64,000 nt of DNA from Verrucomicrobium sp. (GTDB lineage: Bacteria > Verrucomicrobiota > Verrucomicrobiia > Methylacidiphilales > GAS474). This document shows, one piece after another, positions 24,451 through 33,178 of this stretch (its first letter is position 1; each line of letters starts with the position of its first letter). The position numbers and the translations under genes are program-made. The notes beneath the pieces were generated by a model, which worked only from the letters and a program-made list of their open reading frames with translations, was not told the origin of the DNA and did not search any database. The stretch spans positions 124,001 through 188,000 of the forward strand of contig JAPWJX010000001.1 of NCBI GenBank assembly GCA_028283855.1, given 5' to 3'.

Positions 24451-25536
24451 ATGTTGGGGATGGCCGTCGCGGCCCGGGCGGCGGCGGACGTCCATGAGGA
24501 AGTCCTGCGCGTGCCGGTCGGCAGTCCGCCGGTGGCGCTGGAGGTGACTTTCTACCACCCGGACGGGGAGGGGCCTTTCCCCGTGGCGGTCCTCAACCAC
24601 GGCAAGGACGGCGGCGACGCCCACCGGCAGCCCCGGGACCGGGCGGTGCTGGCTTCCCGCTATTTCCTCTCCCGGGGCTACGCGGTGGTCATCCCGATGC
24701 TGCGGGGCTTTTCCCAATCGGGCGGGACGGTCTGGTTCCGGGGCGATCCGGCCAAGGAGGCCCTCCTCCAGGCCCAGGACATCCAGGAGGCCGTGCAATA
24801 TGTGGGGAGCCACGCCTCCGTGCCGCTGGACATGGGCCGCGTCGTCGCGCTGGGGCAGAGCTATGGCGGTTGGAACACGCTGGCCCTGGGCGCGCTGGGC
24901 ATGCCGGGGCTCAAGGGGCTCATCGTCTTCGCCGGCGGGCGGCGCTATGAGGCGCTGACGACCTGGTCGGACGAATTGGCCGCCGCGGCGGGCCGCCTCG
25001 GCGCGCAGACGCCTTCCATCCCGTCCCTCTGGTTCTACGGGGACAACGACAGCCTCTTCCCGAAGGAGACGCGGGAGGCGATGTTCAACCGCTACACCGG
25101 CTCCGGCGGCCACGCGCAGCTGGTCAACTTCGGCAGCTTCATGAGGGAAGGCCACTTCTTCCTGGGAGAAGTGGAGGCCATGCCGATCTGGACGCCGCGC
25201 ATCGACGAGTTCCTCGACCGGCTCAACCTCCCCGCCAAGCCCCTCTATCCCGGCTACCTGCCGAAGCCTTTCCCGAAGCCGAGCGGCTTTGCTCCGCTGG
25301 AGGACGTCTCCGCCGTGCCGGTGGCGGAGGAGGAGGACCGGAAGCGGTACCGGGAATTCCTGAAGATGGAATGGCCCCGCGTCTTCCTCATCACCTCCCA
25401 GGGGCGCGGCGTGGCGCTGCGGACTCCTTACGATCCGGTCGGCGCGGCGGAGGCCTTCGCCGCGCAGCACAATCTGGAGTGCGGGATCTACGCGATCGAC
25501 GACAAGGTCGTCTGGGATCCTAACGGCCAGCCCTGA
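24451..25536 (+). CDS. Alpha/beta hydrolase (dienelactone-hydrolase-like), probably exported
   Basis: A 361-aa alpha/beta hydrolase. Visible landmarks are the oxyanion strand PVAVLNHGKDGG (about 48-59), nucleophile elbow GQSYGG, an acid site FYGDNDSLFP and a C-terminal catalytic His in FMREGHFFLGE. A further C-terminal domain of about 100 residues follows. The first ATG at 24451 gives MLGMAVAARAAAD, the tail of a signal peptide without its basic start. Nine codons upstream, in frame, an ATC at 24424 follows GGGGGG and would yield (M)KALFSIVLMLGMAVAARA, a textbook signal, so a non-canonical AUC start or a sequence error is likely. It overlaps the convergent propeller gene by 17 nt. Confidence 0.8.
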   Translation: MLGMAVAARAAADVHEEVLRVPVGSPPVALEVTFYHPDGEGPFPVAVLNHGKDGGDAHRQPRDRAVLASRYFLSRGYAVVIPMLRGFSQSGGTVWFRGDPAKEALLQAQDIQEAVQYVGSHASVPLDMGRVVALGQSYGGWNTLALGALGMPGLKGLIVFAGGRRYEALTTWSDELAAAAGRLGAQTPSIPSLWFYGDNDSLFPKETREAMFNRYTGSGGHAQLVNFGSFMREGHFFLGEVEAMPIWTPRIDEFLDRLNLPAKPLYPGYLPKPFPKPSGFAPLEDVSAVPVAEEEDRKRYREFLKMEWPRVFLITSQGRGVALRTPYDPVGAAEAFAAQHNLECGIYAIDDKVVWDPNGQP

Positions 25537-26713
25537 CCAGCGCGGCGGAGTCGCCGGAGAGGGAAACGCCCGCGTCCGCGTCGATCCACCGCCCCTCCTC
25601 CAGCTTGAAGACGCGGAGGGTCTTCAGGCCATATTGGCTCACCGCCAGGTAGCGCCCGTCCGGGGTGAAGGCGCAGCCCTGCGGCATGCAGGGAATTTCT
25701 AGCGCGCCCTGCTGTGCCAGCCGTCCGTGCGCGCCGGGCCGGAAGAGGTAGACGCGGGAGGGCTCCCCGTACCAGGGGCTGCCTGTCTCGGCGTTGGCCC
25801 CGTCGAAGCAGGCGATGGCGACCCACGACTGGTCCGGGGAGACGGCGATCCCTTCCGGGTTGCGGCCCACCGGGAGCCGCTGCGCCACGCTCCACGTCCC
25901 ATCCCGCTCGGCCAGGAGGAAAAGGGCGTCGCCGTAATTGTCGGCGGCCAGGGCGCGGCGGCCGTCGGCGAAGAACTCGACGTCATAGGGCCCCTTGCCG
26001 ACGGGGAGGCGCTGTGTCTGCCGGACGCCCTCCGGCGTGACCGCGCAGGCCAGGACCGCCCCGCCGTCGTGCAGGGAGGCCAGGGCCCGGGTGCCGTCCG
26101 GGGAGAGGGCGAAGTGGGAGAGCGATTCCTCCTTCGTCGCCAGGGGCAGGAGGGCGGCGATTTTAAGGCCGCCCCCGCGCAGGTCGATGGTGGCCAGTTT
26201 TCCCTCCCCGCGCAGGGTGACGTAGGCGCGTTCCCCGTCCGGGCTCAGGGAGACGCCGGAGGGCTGGAGGCCGATCTCCGCCTGGGCGACCTGCCGGAGG
26301 CCGCCGGGCGTCCACGCCAGCCGTGTCAGGCGGCGGTCGACGCGCAAGCCCTTCGGCTGGGAGGCGTCCGGCGCCATCGCCCCGGCGACGAGGACGGTGC
26401 CGCCGTCCCGCGTGGCGGCGATGCAGGTGGGCGGGCCGATGACGCTGCACGGCACCCCCTCCAGCGTCCAGGTACGGGGAGGAAGGGTTGAGAAGTCGGC
26501 CGCGGTGACGCTGCCTGGGCCTGCCGGAGCAGCGACGAACATCCGGGCGTCCCGGTAGCCGCTGGCCTGGTCGTTGGCGGAGAAGACAAGGGAGGGGGCC
26601 GCCGGCGCGAGGGCCAGAGACCATCCCAAGACGGGGAGGAAAAGGATGCGAGGCAAAAAGTCCAAATTACTTGAAATAGAATACTGACAGACTGGGGAAT
26701 TGGAATTTAACAT
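25520..26713 (-). CDS. Secreted beta-propeller (lactonase/YncE-like) protein
   Basis: Up to 397 aa. Repeated units of the type GVSLSPDGERAYVTLRGEGKLATIDL, FALSPDGTRALASLHDGG, VEFFADGRRALAADNYGDALF, GIAVSPDQSWVAIACFDG and AFTPDGRYLAVSQYGLKTLRVF give a seven-bladed-propeller pattern, as in YncE or lactonase-like proteins. A hydrophobic stretch (ILFLPVLGWSLALAPAAP, about 23-40) should be a signal peptide, so the protein is likely periplasmic. The start is doubtful: ATG 26713 yields 20 unlikely residues, and a good plus-strand promoter lies within them; a TTG near 26655 just before the hydrophobic core may be real. Enzymatic activity is not assured. Confidence 0.75.
   Translation of the reverse strand: MLNSNSPVCQYSISSNLDFLPRILFLPVLGWSLALAPAAPSLVFSANDQASGYRDARMFVAAPAGPGSVTAADFSTLPPRTWTLEGVPCSVIGPPTCIAATRDGGTVLVAGAMAPDASQPKGLRVDRRLTRLAWTPGGLRQVAQAEIGLQPSGVSLSPDGERAYVTLRGEGKLATIDLRGGGLKIAALLPLATKEESLSHFALSPDGTRALASLHDGGAVLACAVTPEGVRQTQRLPVGKGPYDVEFFADGRRALAADNYGDALFLLAERDGTWSVAQRLPVGRNPEGIAVSPDQSWVAIACFDGANAETGSPWYGEPSRVYLFRPGAHGRLAQQGALEIPCMPQGCAFTPDGRYLAVSQYGLKTLRVFKLEEGRWIDADAGVSLSGDSAALVRAGR
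26684..26711 (+). promoter_or_regulatory. Candidate sigma-70 promoter for the glycan-utilisation block
   Basis: CTGACA (26684-26689), 16-bp spacer, TTTAAC (26706-26711), then AAGG (26720-26723) 8 nt before the symporter ATG. It is embedded in a locally AT-rich segment that overlaps the questionable N-terminus of the divergent propeller gene. Confidence 0.45.
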
Positions 26714-26731
26714 CCCACCAAGGTTATAACA

Positions 26732-28321
26732 ATGGGTGCTTCTTCCTGGTTTCGTCTGCCTGAATCACAAAATTATCTTTCGGTCCTCGACAGTGCCATC
26801 CTGATTTTCGCCATCGCATCGATGGTGGCAATTGGTCTCTATATCTCGCGCAAGGTGAAGACCTCGGAAGACTACTTCCTGGCCAAGCGGAGCCTGCCGG
26901 GCTGGCTCGTCGGCATCTCGATCTTCGCCACCACGATCAGCTGCCTTTCCTTCACCGCGATCCCGGCCTTCACGTTCAAGCACGACTACCTGTGGGTCTC
27001 CTCCAGCTGCGTCTACATCTTCGTGGCGGTCTTCGCCATGTACTTCATCATGCCGTTTTTTCGGAAGGTGCAGACGCCGAGCGGCTACGAATATCTGGAG
27101 CGGCGCTTCGGCACGTGGGCCCGCGTTTACCTGGCGCTGGGCTACGTCGTGATGAACAGCTTCCGCATGGGGATCATCCTCTACGCCATCGCGCTCACCT
27201 TCGAGACAGCCACCGGCATCCGCCTGCCGTGGATCGTCGTCGTCCTGGGCGTCACGGCGGCGGTCTACGCCATCTCCGGCGGCCTGGAGGCGGTCATCTG
27301 GACCGACCTTTTCCAGAGCGGCATCCTCCTGGTGGGCGCGGTCGTCTGCATCGGCGCGGCGCTCCACGGCGTGCCGGGCGGCTTCTCCCACGTCGCCGCG
27401 ACGGCCTACCACGGCGGGAAGATGTCCCTCGGCAGCATGGACCTGAGCCTGACGGAGCGGACGTTCTGGACGATCGTCATCACCAGCATCTTCTCCATGA
27501 GCTCGGCCTCCACCACCGCGCAGGACGCCATCCAGCGCTACCGCGCGCCGGAGTCGGAGAAGGAGGCCCGCATCGCCCTGGGGGTGAGCGCCTTCACCAT
27601 GGTGCCGGTGTGGCTCCTCTTCAGCTTCCTGGGCACGGTCCTCTGGGCCTTCTACCAGGCCTTCCCCGATCCCCACGTGCAGGCGATGGCGCAGGCCAAC
27701 CCGGAGAAGATCGTCCCCTACTTCATCTTCACCCAGCTCCCCTCCGGCCTGGGCGGCATCGTCCTGGCGGGGATGCTCATGGCCTCCGTCAGCGCCATCA
27801 ACGGCAGCCTCAACGCCTGCGCCGCCACGGCGACGAGCGATTTCTACGAGCGCTTCATCGCCCCGGGCCGGCCCCCCCGCCACTATCTGAGCGCGGGGCG
27901 CTGGATCTCCTGCCTCTTCGGCGCGGGGATGATCGGCATGGCGCTGCTGGTCTACTGGTTCCGCCAGTCAACTCTCCAGGACCTCCAGGCCCTCATGATC
28001 ATGATCATCACCGCAGGGTCGTTCGGCCTCTTCATGATCGGCTTCCTCAGCCGCCGGGTGGACAACTTCTCCGCCGCCTGGGCCACCGGCCTTACCGTGG
28101 CGGGAGTCAGCCTGTGGGTCTTCCTGCAGAGCGATTGGGCCCGCCTGCGCTGGCCGGGGCTATCTCCTTACCTGCCGAATCTCTTCTGGCTCTCCGTCTT
28201 CTCGAACGTCTCCCTCTTCGCGCTGGCCTGGCTCATCGCGCGGCTCTTCAACCGCCGCTGCCGGCACAGCCTGACCGACCTCACCATCTTCACCCTGCGG
28301 AAAGAAGACGCGGGGCATTGA
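26732..28321 (+). CDS. Sodium:solute symporter (SSS family)
   Basis: A 529-aa Na+-coupled transporter of the SSS family with 13-14 predicted membrane helices. Family markers are the first-helix region LDSAILIFAIASMVAIGLYISRKVKT, SEDYFLAKRSLPGWLVG, ISGGLEAVIWTDLFQSGI and SSASTTAQDAIQRYRAP near the Na2/substrate region. It would import a small glycan product across the inner membrane. It starts 8 nt after an AAGG site and ends 4 nt before the sialate O-acetylesterase gene, forming a tight unit with the alpha-mannosidase. Context suggests sialic acid, N-acetylmannosamine or mannose-type substrates; this is inferred. Confidence 0.92.
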   Translation: MGASSWFRLPESQNYLSVLDSAILIFAIASMVAIGLYISRKVKTSEDYFLAKRSLPGWLVGISIFATTISCLSFTAIPAFTFKHDYLWVSSSCVYIFVAVFAMYFIMPFFRKVQTPSGYEYLERRFGTWARVYLALGYVVMNSFRMGIILYAIALTFETATGIRLPWIVVVLGVTAAVYAISGGLEAVIWTDLFQSGILLVGAVVCIGAALHGVPGGFSHVAATAYHGGKMSLGSMDLSLTERTFWTIVITSIFSMSSASTTAQDAIQRYRAPESEKEARIALGVSAFTMVPVWLLFSFLGTVLWAFYQAFPDPHVQAMAQANPEKIVPYFIFTQLPSGLGGIVLAGMLMASVSAINGSLNACAATATSDFYERFIAPGRPPRHYLSAGRWISCLFGAGMIGMALLVYWFRQSTLQDLQALMIMIITAGSFGLFMIGFLSRRVDNFSAAWATGLTVAGVSLWVFLQSDWARLRWPGLSPYLPNLFWLSVFSNVSLFALAWLIARLFNRRCRHSLTDLTIFTLRKEDAGH

Positions 28322-28325
28322 TTCT

Positions 28326-29930
28326 ATGAAGCAGCTCCTTCGGATCGCCGCCGCCGTCCTGCTCCTGGCCGCCTCTCCGGCCTGGGCCGCCCTCCGCCTT
28401 CCCGCGCTGTTTGCCGACCATATGGTCCTCCAGGCGGGTGCGCCCGCCGCCGTCTGGGGCTGGGCCGATCCGGGTGCGGAGGTCACCGTGACCTTCTCCG
28501 GCCAGGAGCCCGTCCACGCCGCGGCCGGTTCCGACGGGCGTTGGAAGGCGGCGCTGCCCGCCTTGGACGCGGGCGCGCGGGGGACGCTCGCCGTCGAGTC
28601 GAAGGGGACAAAGAAGGAGATCGCCGACGTCCTCGCCGGCCAAGTCTGGCTTTGCTCCGGCCAGTCGAACATGGAATACAACGTCGACGCCCCCGCCAGC
28701 CGTTACGCGCCGCGGGAGAAGGAGGTCGACGGCAACGTCGCCCTCGCGCACAAGGAAGCCGCGCCGCTGGAGGGAGCCATCCGCTACTTCCAGGTCACCC
28801 GCTTCGGCGCCGACGCGCCGCAGGACGACGTGAAGGGGAGCTGGATCGTCGTCACCCCGGAGAACGTCGGCGAGTGCTCCGCGGTGGCCTGGAACTTCGC
28901 CCTGCGGGTGCACGACGCGCTGCGGCAGCCCGTCGGCCTCATCCTCTCCACCTGGGGCGGCACGCCGGTCCAGTCCTGGCTCCCGCGCGAGGCGCTCGAC
29001 GCCACCTCCGTCGCCGCCGACATCTGGAAGCACCACGCGGAGCTGATCGCCCAGTTCCCCGCGGCCAAAAAGAAGTACGACGCCGATCTGGCCGCCTGGA
29101 AGGCCGCCAACCCGACGCCGGAACTCCAGGCCGAAAACAAGCGGAAGATGCCGCGTATGCCCTACTACGCCACATGCAGCCTGGCCCCCGTCCGCCTCTA
29201 CAACGGCATGATCCACGGCCTGGCGCCCTACACCTTGAGCGGCTTCCTGTGGTACCAAGGGGAGGCCGACGGCAAGAATCCCACCCAGTACGCCGAGCAG
29301 ATCCGCGCCCTGGTGAACGCCTGGCGGAAGGACTGGGAGGCGGAGCTGCCCTTCTTCTACGTCGAGCTGGCGGGCTGCGGCAACCCGCCGCAGAAGCCCG
29401 CCGAGGGAGGCACCGCCTACATCCGCGAGGCGCAGGCGGGCGTCCTCCAGCTGCCGAAGACCGGCGTCGCCATCGCCGTCGACCTGGGCCTGCCGAAGAA
29501 CATCCACCCGCCGTTCAAGAAAGAGGTCGGCAACCGCCTGGCGGGCCTGGCCCTGGAGAAAGTCTACGGCCAGCGGGTGGGCGGGGTGGACAGCCCGCAG
29601 TTCGAGGGCTTCGCCGTGGAGGGGAACTCCGTCCGTCTCAAGTTCACCCACGCCGAGGGGCTCCGCGCGAAGGACGGCGGCCCGCTCAAGGGCTTCGCCC
29701 TCCGCGGCGCGCACGGGGACTGGGTCTGGGGCGACGCGCGGATCGACGGCCAGGACATCGTCGTCTCCAGCCCCTCCGTCTCCGCGCCCGCGGCGGTCCG
29801 CTACGGCTGGGCCTCCTATCCCACGCTTTCCGTGGAGAACGCGGCGGGCTTGCCGCTGCGCCCCTTCCGCACCGACCCCGAAACTCCCGACGCTCCCGCT
29901 CCCGTCCCCATCGGCACTCCCGTCAAATAA
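28326..29930 (+). CDS. Sialate O-acetylesterase
   Basis: A 534-aa exported SGNH esterase that removes O-acetyl groups from sialic acids or similar sugars. Signal peptide: residues 1-21 (MKQLLRIAAAVLLLAASPAWA). The N-terminal beta-domain opens LRLPALFADHMVLQ; the catalytic Ser is S114 in CSGQSNMEY. Further blocks are GTPVQSWLP, YNGMIHGLAPYTLSGFLWYQGEAD and D386 with H394 in KNIHPPF, supplying the rest of the triad. Its length and order match family members, which often occur in polysaccharide-utilisation loci. It follows the symporter by 4 nt and precedes the GH38 gene by 4 nt, so all three are presumably co-translated. The substrate may be another acetylated glycan. Confidence 0.93.
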   Translation: MKQLLRIAAAVLLLAASPAWAALRLPALFADHMVLQAGAPAAVWGWADPGAEVTVTFSGQEPVHAAAGSDGRWKAALPALDAGARGTLAVESKGTKKEIADVLAGQVWLCSGQSNMEYNVDAPASRYAPREKEVDGNVALAHKEAAPLEGAIRYFQVTRFGADAPQDDVKGSWIVVTPENVGECSAVAWNFALRVHDALRQPVGLILSTWGGTPVQSWLPREALDATSVAADIWKHHAELIAQFPAAKKKYDADLAAWKAANPTPELQAENKRKMPRMPYYATCSLAPVRLYNGMIHGLAPYTLSGFLWYQGEADGKNPTQYAEQIRALVNAWRKDWEAELPFFYVELAGCGNPPQKPAEGGTAYIREAQAGVLQLPKTGVAIAVDLGLPKNIHPPFKKEVGNRLAGLALEKVYGQRVGGVDSPQFEGFAVEGNSVRLKFTHAEGLRAKDGGPLKGFALRGAHGDWVWGDARIDGQDIVVSSPSVSAPAAVRYGWASYPTLSVENAAGLPLRPFRTDPETPDAPAPVPIGTPVK

Positions 29931-29934
29931 CCTT

Positions 29935-32900
29935 ATGCGCTCCCCGCTCCTCCCGTTTCCGCAGCTCCTCTTCCCGCGCCTGCGCCGCGCGCTCAACCGC
30001 CTGGCGCTCGGCATCTGGCACGACCCGCTCAACCTGGAAGTCTCTCGCACCGAGGCGCGGCGGGGGGAGTTTCCCTTCGCCGATGCGCGGCGCGCCAAGC
30101 GGAAGCCGATGACGTTGCCCGGCGTGTGGCAGGCCCCCGGCTTTTCCACCACCTGGTTCCGCGTCCGCCTGCCCGCCGGGCGGAAGGCGCGCCCCGGCGA
30201 CCACCTGCGCTGGGAGGACAACGCCGAGGCGACCGCCTGGGCCGACGGCGAGCCCCTCTACGGCTTCGACGCGACGCACCGCCAGTGGCCCTGGCCCGCG
30301 GGCGCGCGGGAGGTGTGGATCGAGAGCATCTTCTGCCAGTCCGGCATCTGGCACGCGGCGGCCAAGGGGATCGGCCCCCTCGGCTCCGTCCTCACGCAGG
30401 CCTGCCTGGTGCAAAAGAGCGAGGAGGCCTGGCAGGCCTACTTCGACCTGGAGGTCCTGACCGACTGGCTGGAGGAGGAGATCCGCCGCGTGCTGCCCCA
30501 GGACGCGGAGAACCTTCTGGCCGGCTTCCGCGCCTGGCCGGAGATGGACGGCGCCAGCGGCTCCTTCCTGCCGGACGGCGTCGGCACCGGTGTGGCCAAC
30601 CGCCACCGGCCCGACATGGACCGCCTGCCGCCGCTCCTCCGCTCCGTCTTCGCCCTCCTGGACGAGGCGGTCACCGCCTTCCACGCGGGCGGCCCCGCCG
30701 CGCTGCGCCGGAAGCTGGCCCCCGTCTACCGTCTGCTGCGGGAACAGGAGGCGGCCCAGCCCCGCGTCACCCTGACCGGCCACGCCCACATCGACCTGGT
30801 CTGGCTCTGGCCGGAAAAGACCGGGGAGCAGAAGGCCGTCCGCACCTTCGCCACCGTCAACCGCCTGGTCGACGCCTACCCGGAGTTCTATTTCGGCTAT
30901 TCCCAGCCCGCCAGCTACGCCGCCGTCCAGCGGCGCGCGCCGGGCCTCATGCGGAAGGTGAAGCGCCAGATCCGGGGCGGCCGCTGGGAGGCCCTGGGGG
31001 CGATGTACATCGAGTCCGACACCCTGCTGGCCTGCGGCGAGGCGCTCCTGCGCAGCCTCACCCTGGGGCAGGAAGACTTCCGCCGGATCAACGGCAAGCC
31101 CTCGCCCGTCCTCTGGCTGCCGGACGCCTTCGGCTTCACCGCGTGCCTCCCCGCGCTCATGCGGCTGGCCGACGTGACCGGCTTCTACACGAACAAGCTT
31201 TCCTGGAACATGATCCACCGCTTCCCGCACAGCAGCTTCGTCTGGCGCGGGGCGGACGGCAGCGAGGTGCTGGCCCACGTCTCCCGCGCGACCGGCTACA
31301 ACAACCCCGCCCGGCCGCGCAACCTGCGGCTGGAGGCGGAGGCCCACCGCCAGGCCGACCGCCATCCCGAGTTCCTCCTCCCCAGCGGCTGGGGCGACGG
31401 CGGCGGCGGGCCGACGGCCGACATCATCGAGCGCGTCCGCCGCCAGGCCGACCTGCGCAACCAGCCCCCGGCGCAGTGGGGCCGCATCGACGCCTTCTAC
31501 CGCCGGATGGAGGCGGTCCGCGCCGCGCTCCCCGTCTGGCAGGGGGAGATCTATCTGGAGGCCCACCGCGGCACCTACACCACCCACGGGTGGATGAAGG
31601 AGGCCTACCGCCGCCTGGAGCGCGCCCTGCAGGCGTGGGAGGCGGCCCGCTGCGCCGGGGGAGGGGGACCGATCCCCGCCCATCCGTGGCAGCGCCTCGT
31701 CTTCGCCCAGTTCCACGACTTTCTCCCCGGCAGCTCGATCCACGAGGTCTACGAGGAGATGGTCCCCGAGCTGCAGGCCCTCGAAAAGGAGGCCCTGCGC
31801 GAGGCGAAGGCCTCCCTAGGCGCGGGCAAGGGCGGCGCGGGCTTCTTCAATCCCCAGCCCCATCCGCTCCCGGCCCAGGCGGGGGGAAAGACCGTCGTCG
31901 TCCCGCCGCTCGGCCACTCGTCCTCCGGCGCCGCCGCCGCGGGCGTGACGTGGGAGAAAAGCACCCTGGCCAACGGCCTCGCCGAGGCCCGCTTCGACGC
32001 GAAGGGTTCCCTGCGGTCGCTCGACCGCCAGGACGTCGCCGGGACGCGCCTCGTCGCCTACCGCGACGTGCCGTACGATTTGGAAGCCTGGGAGATCGAC
32101 CGCCAGGCCCTCGACGCCGGGACGCCGCTGGTCCTCGACGGCGCGGGGAAGCCCGCTTCCGGCCCCGGCTGGAAAGGCGTCCGCCAGCGGTGGAAGACGG
32201 CCGGGGGCTCCACGGTCGACCTGTTCTGGAAGCTCCGCTCCGGATTCTCCGCGCTGGAGGCGGAGCTGGACGTCGACTGGCGCGAGCCGGAAACGCTCCT
32301 GCGCTTTGAGGTGCCGACGCCCTTCCGCGGCCAGGCGGCCCTCTTCGGCGCGCCGTACGGGGGCGCCTGGCGGCCCCAGCAGCCGGGCGATTCCCGCGCC
32401 TCCGCGCAATGGGAGGCGCCCGCCAGCCGCTGGGTCCTCTCCAGCGACGACGGGCGGCAGCAGGGAGTCTTCCTCCTGGCCGAGGCGAAGTATGGTTTCT
32501 CCGCCCGGGACGGCATCCTGGGAGTCAGCCTTCTCAAGTCGGCCAAGGTCACTCTTACCAACGCCTTCCCGGCCGCCTTCCGCGTGCCGGGGCCGCGCCG
32601 GGACGCCTTTTCCGACCTGGGCAAGTCCCGCATCCGGATCGCTCTGGGCGTCCTGGGGGCGCATTCCCGGCGGGAAGCCTACCCCGCCGCCCTGGCGGAG
32701 ACGCTCTTTGCCGAGCCCCTGGCCGCGCCCGCGCCCCGGCGGGCCTTCCCGTTCCCGGTACTGGAGGGGATGCCCTCCGTGCTGCCCGCATGGGCCGCGC
32801 CGATCGGAAAAAACCGCTGGGTCCTTCGCCTTCACGAGACGATGGGGCGGAGCGGTACACTGCGCGTGGCCATGCCTGCGGGCTGGACGATCCGCCGTCT

Positions 32901-32997
32901 GGAAAAGGCATTCCCCGGCCCGGGAGACCGGGCGCTGCCGGGCGGACGGATCGAGGTGGCCCCCTTCGCTGTCCTGGGGCTGGAAATCCGCCAATAA
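29935..32997 (+). CDS. Alpha-mannosidase, glycoside hydrolase family 38
   Basis: A 1020-aa GH38 alpha-mannosidase. After an N-terminal beta-rich domain (about 1-270) the catalytic barrel starts with the zinc-site motif GHAHIDLVWLWP (H283, H285, D287), followed by the nucleophile region WLPDAFGF (D397) and FPHSSFVWRGADGSEVLAHV. The C-terminal half contains GH38 beta domains ending in FAVLGLEIRQ. No signal peptide is seen, so it probably acts in the cytoplasm on imported mannosides. It begins 4 nt after the esterase. With the SSS transporter and esterase this suggests breakdown of sialylated or acetylated mannose-containing glycans. Confidence 0.95.
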   Translation: MRSPLLPFPQLLFPRLRRALNRLALGIWHDPLNLEVSRTEARRGEFPFADARRAKRKPMTLPGVWQAPGFSTTWFRVRLPAGRKARPGDHLRWEDNAEATAWADGEPLYGFDATHRQWPWPAGAREVWIESIFCQSGIWHAAAKGIGPLGSVLTQACLVQKSEEAWQAYFDLEVLTDWLEEEIRRVLPQDAENLLAGFRAWPEMDGASGSFLPDGVGTGVANRHRPDMDRLPPLLRSVFALLDEAVTAFHAGGPAALRRKLAPVYRLLREQEAAQPRVTLTGHAHIDLVWLWPEKTGEQKAVRTFATVNRLVDAYPEFYFGYSQPASYAAVQRRAPGLMRKVKRQIRGGRWEALGAMYIESDTLLACGEALLRSLTLGQEDFRRINGKPSPVLWLPDAFGFTACLPALMRLADVTGFYTNKLSWNMIHRFPHSSFVWRGADGSEVLAHVSRATGYNNPARPRNLRLEAEAHRQADRHPEFLLPSGWGDGGGGPTADIIERVRRQADLRNQPPAQWGRIDAFYRRMEAVRAALPVWQGEIYLEAHRGTYTTHGWMKEAYRRLERALQAWEAARCAGGGGPIPAHPWQRLVFAQFHDFLPGSSIHEVYEEMVPELQALEKEALREAKASLGAGKGGAGFFNPQPHPLPAQAGGKTVVVPPLGHSSSGAAAAGVTWEKSTLANGLAEARFDAKGSLRSLDRQDVAGTRLVAYRDVPYDLEAWEIDRQALDAGTPLVLDGAGKPASGPGWKGVRQRWKTAGGSTVDLFWKLRSGFSALEAELDVDWREPETLLRFEVPTPFRGQAALFGAPYGGAWRPQQPGDSRASAQWEAPASRWVLSSDDGRQQGVFLLAEAKYGFSARDGILGVSLLKSAKVTLTNAFPAAFRVPGPRRDAFSDLGKSRIRIALGVLGAHSRREAYPAALAETLFAEPLAAPAPRRAFPFPVLEGMPSVLPAWAAPIGKNRWVLRLHETMGRSGTLRVAMPAGWTIRRLEKAFPGPGDRALPGGRIEVAPFAVLGLEIRQ

Positions 32998-33075
32998 ATA
33001 TCTGTTGCTTTAATGGCAGCTTTGGCGTTGACGGGGAGGGGGGCGGGTTCCATCCTCAAGCGCAGGAAAAATTCA

Positions 33076-33174
33076 ATGCGCTTCCTCTTCATGCTTTGCC
33101 TGGCGGCCTCGCTTCCCTTCGCGGTCCGTCAGGATTTCAGCGTCGGCTCCTTTGGGGCGGACGAACGGGAATAG
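33076..33174 (+). CDS. Small ORF upstream of the Tat-exported protein (32 aa)
   Basis: A 32-codon frame begins at ATG 33076 after AGGAAA at suitable spacing and ends 4 nt before the GTG start of the next gene. The peptide has a basic-hydrophobic start (MRFLFMLCLAASLPFAV) and a polar tail, like a signal peptide or tiny membrane peptide. It could be a leader that couples translation to the next gene, or a chance ORF. Nothing else recognisable lies between the mannosidase stop at 32997 and this ORF. Confidence 0.35.
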   Translation: MRFLFMLCLAASLPFAVRQDFSVGSFGADERE

Positions 33175-33178
33175 CCGG

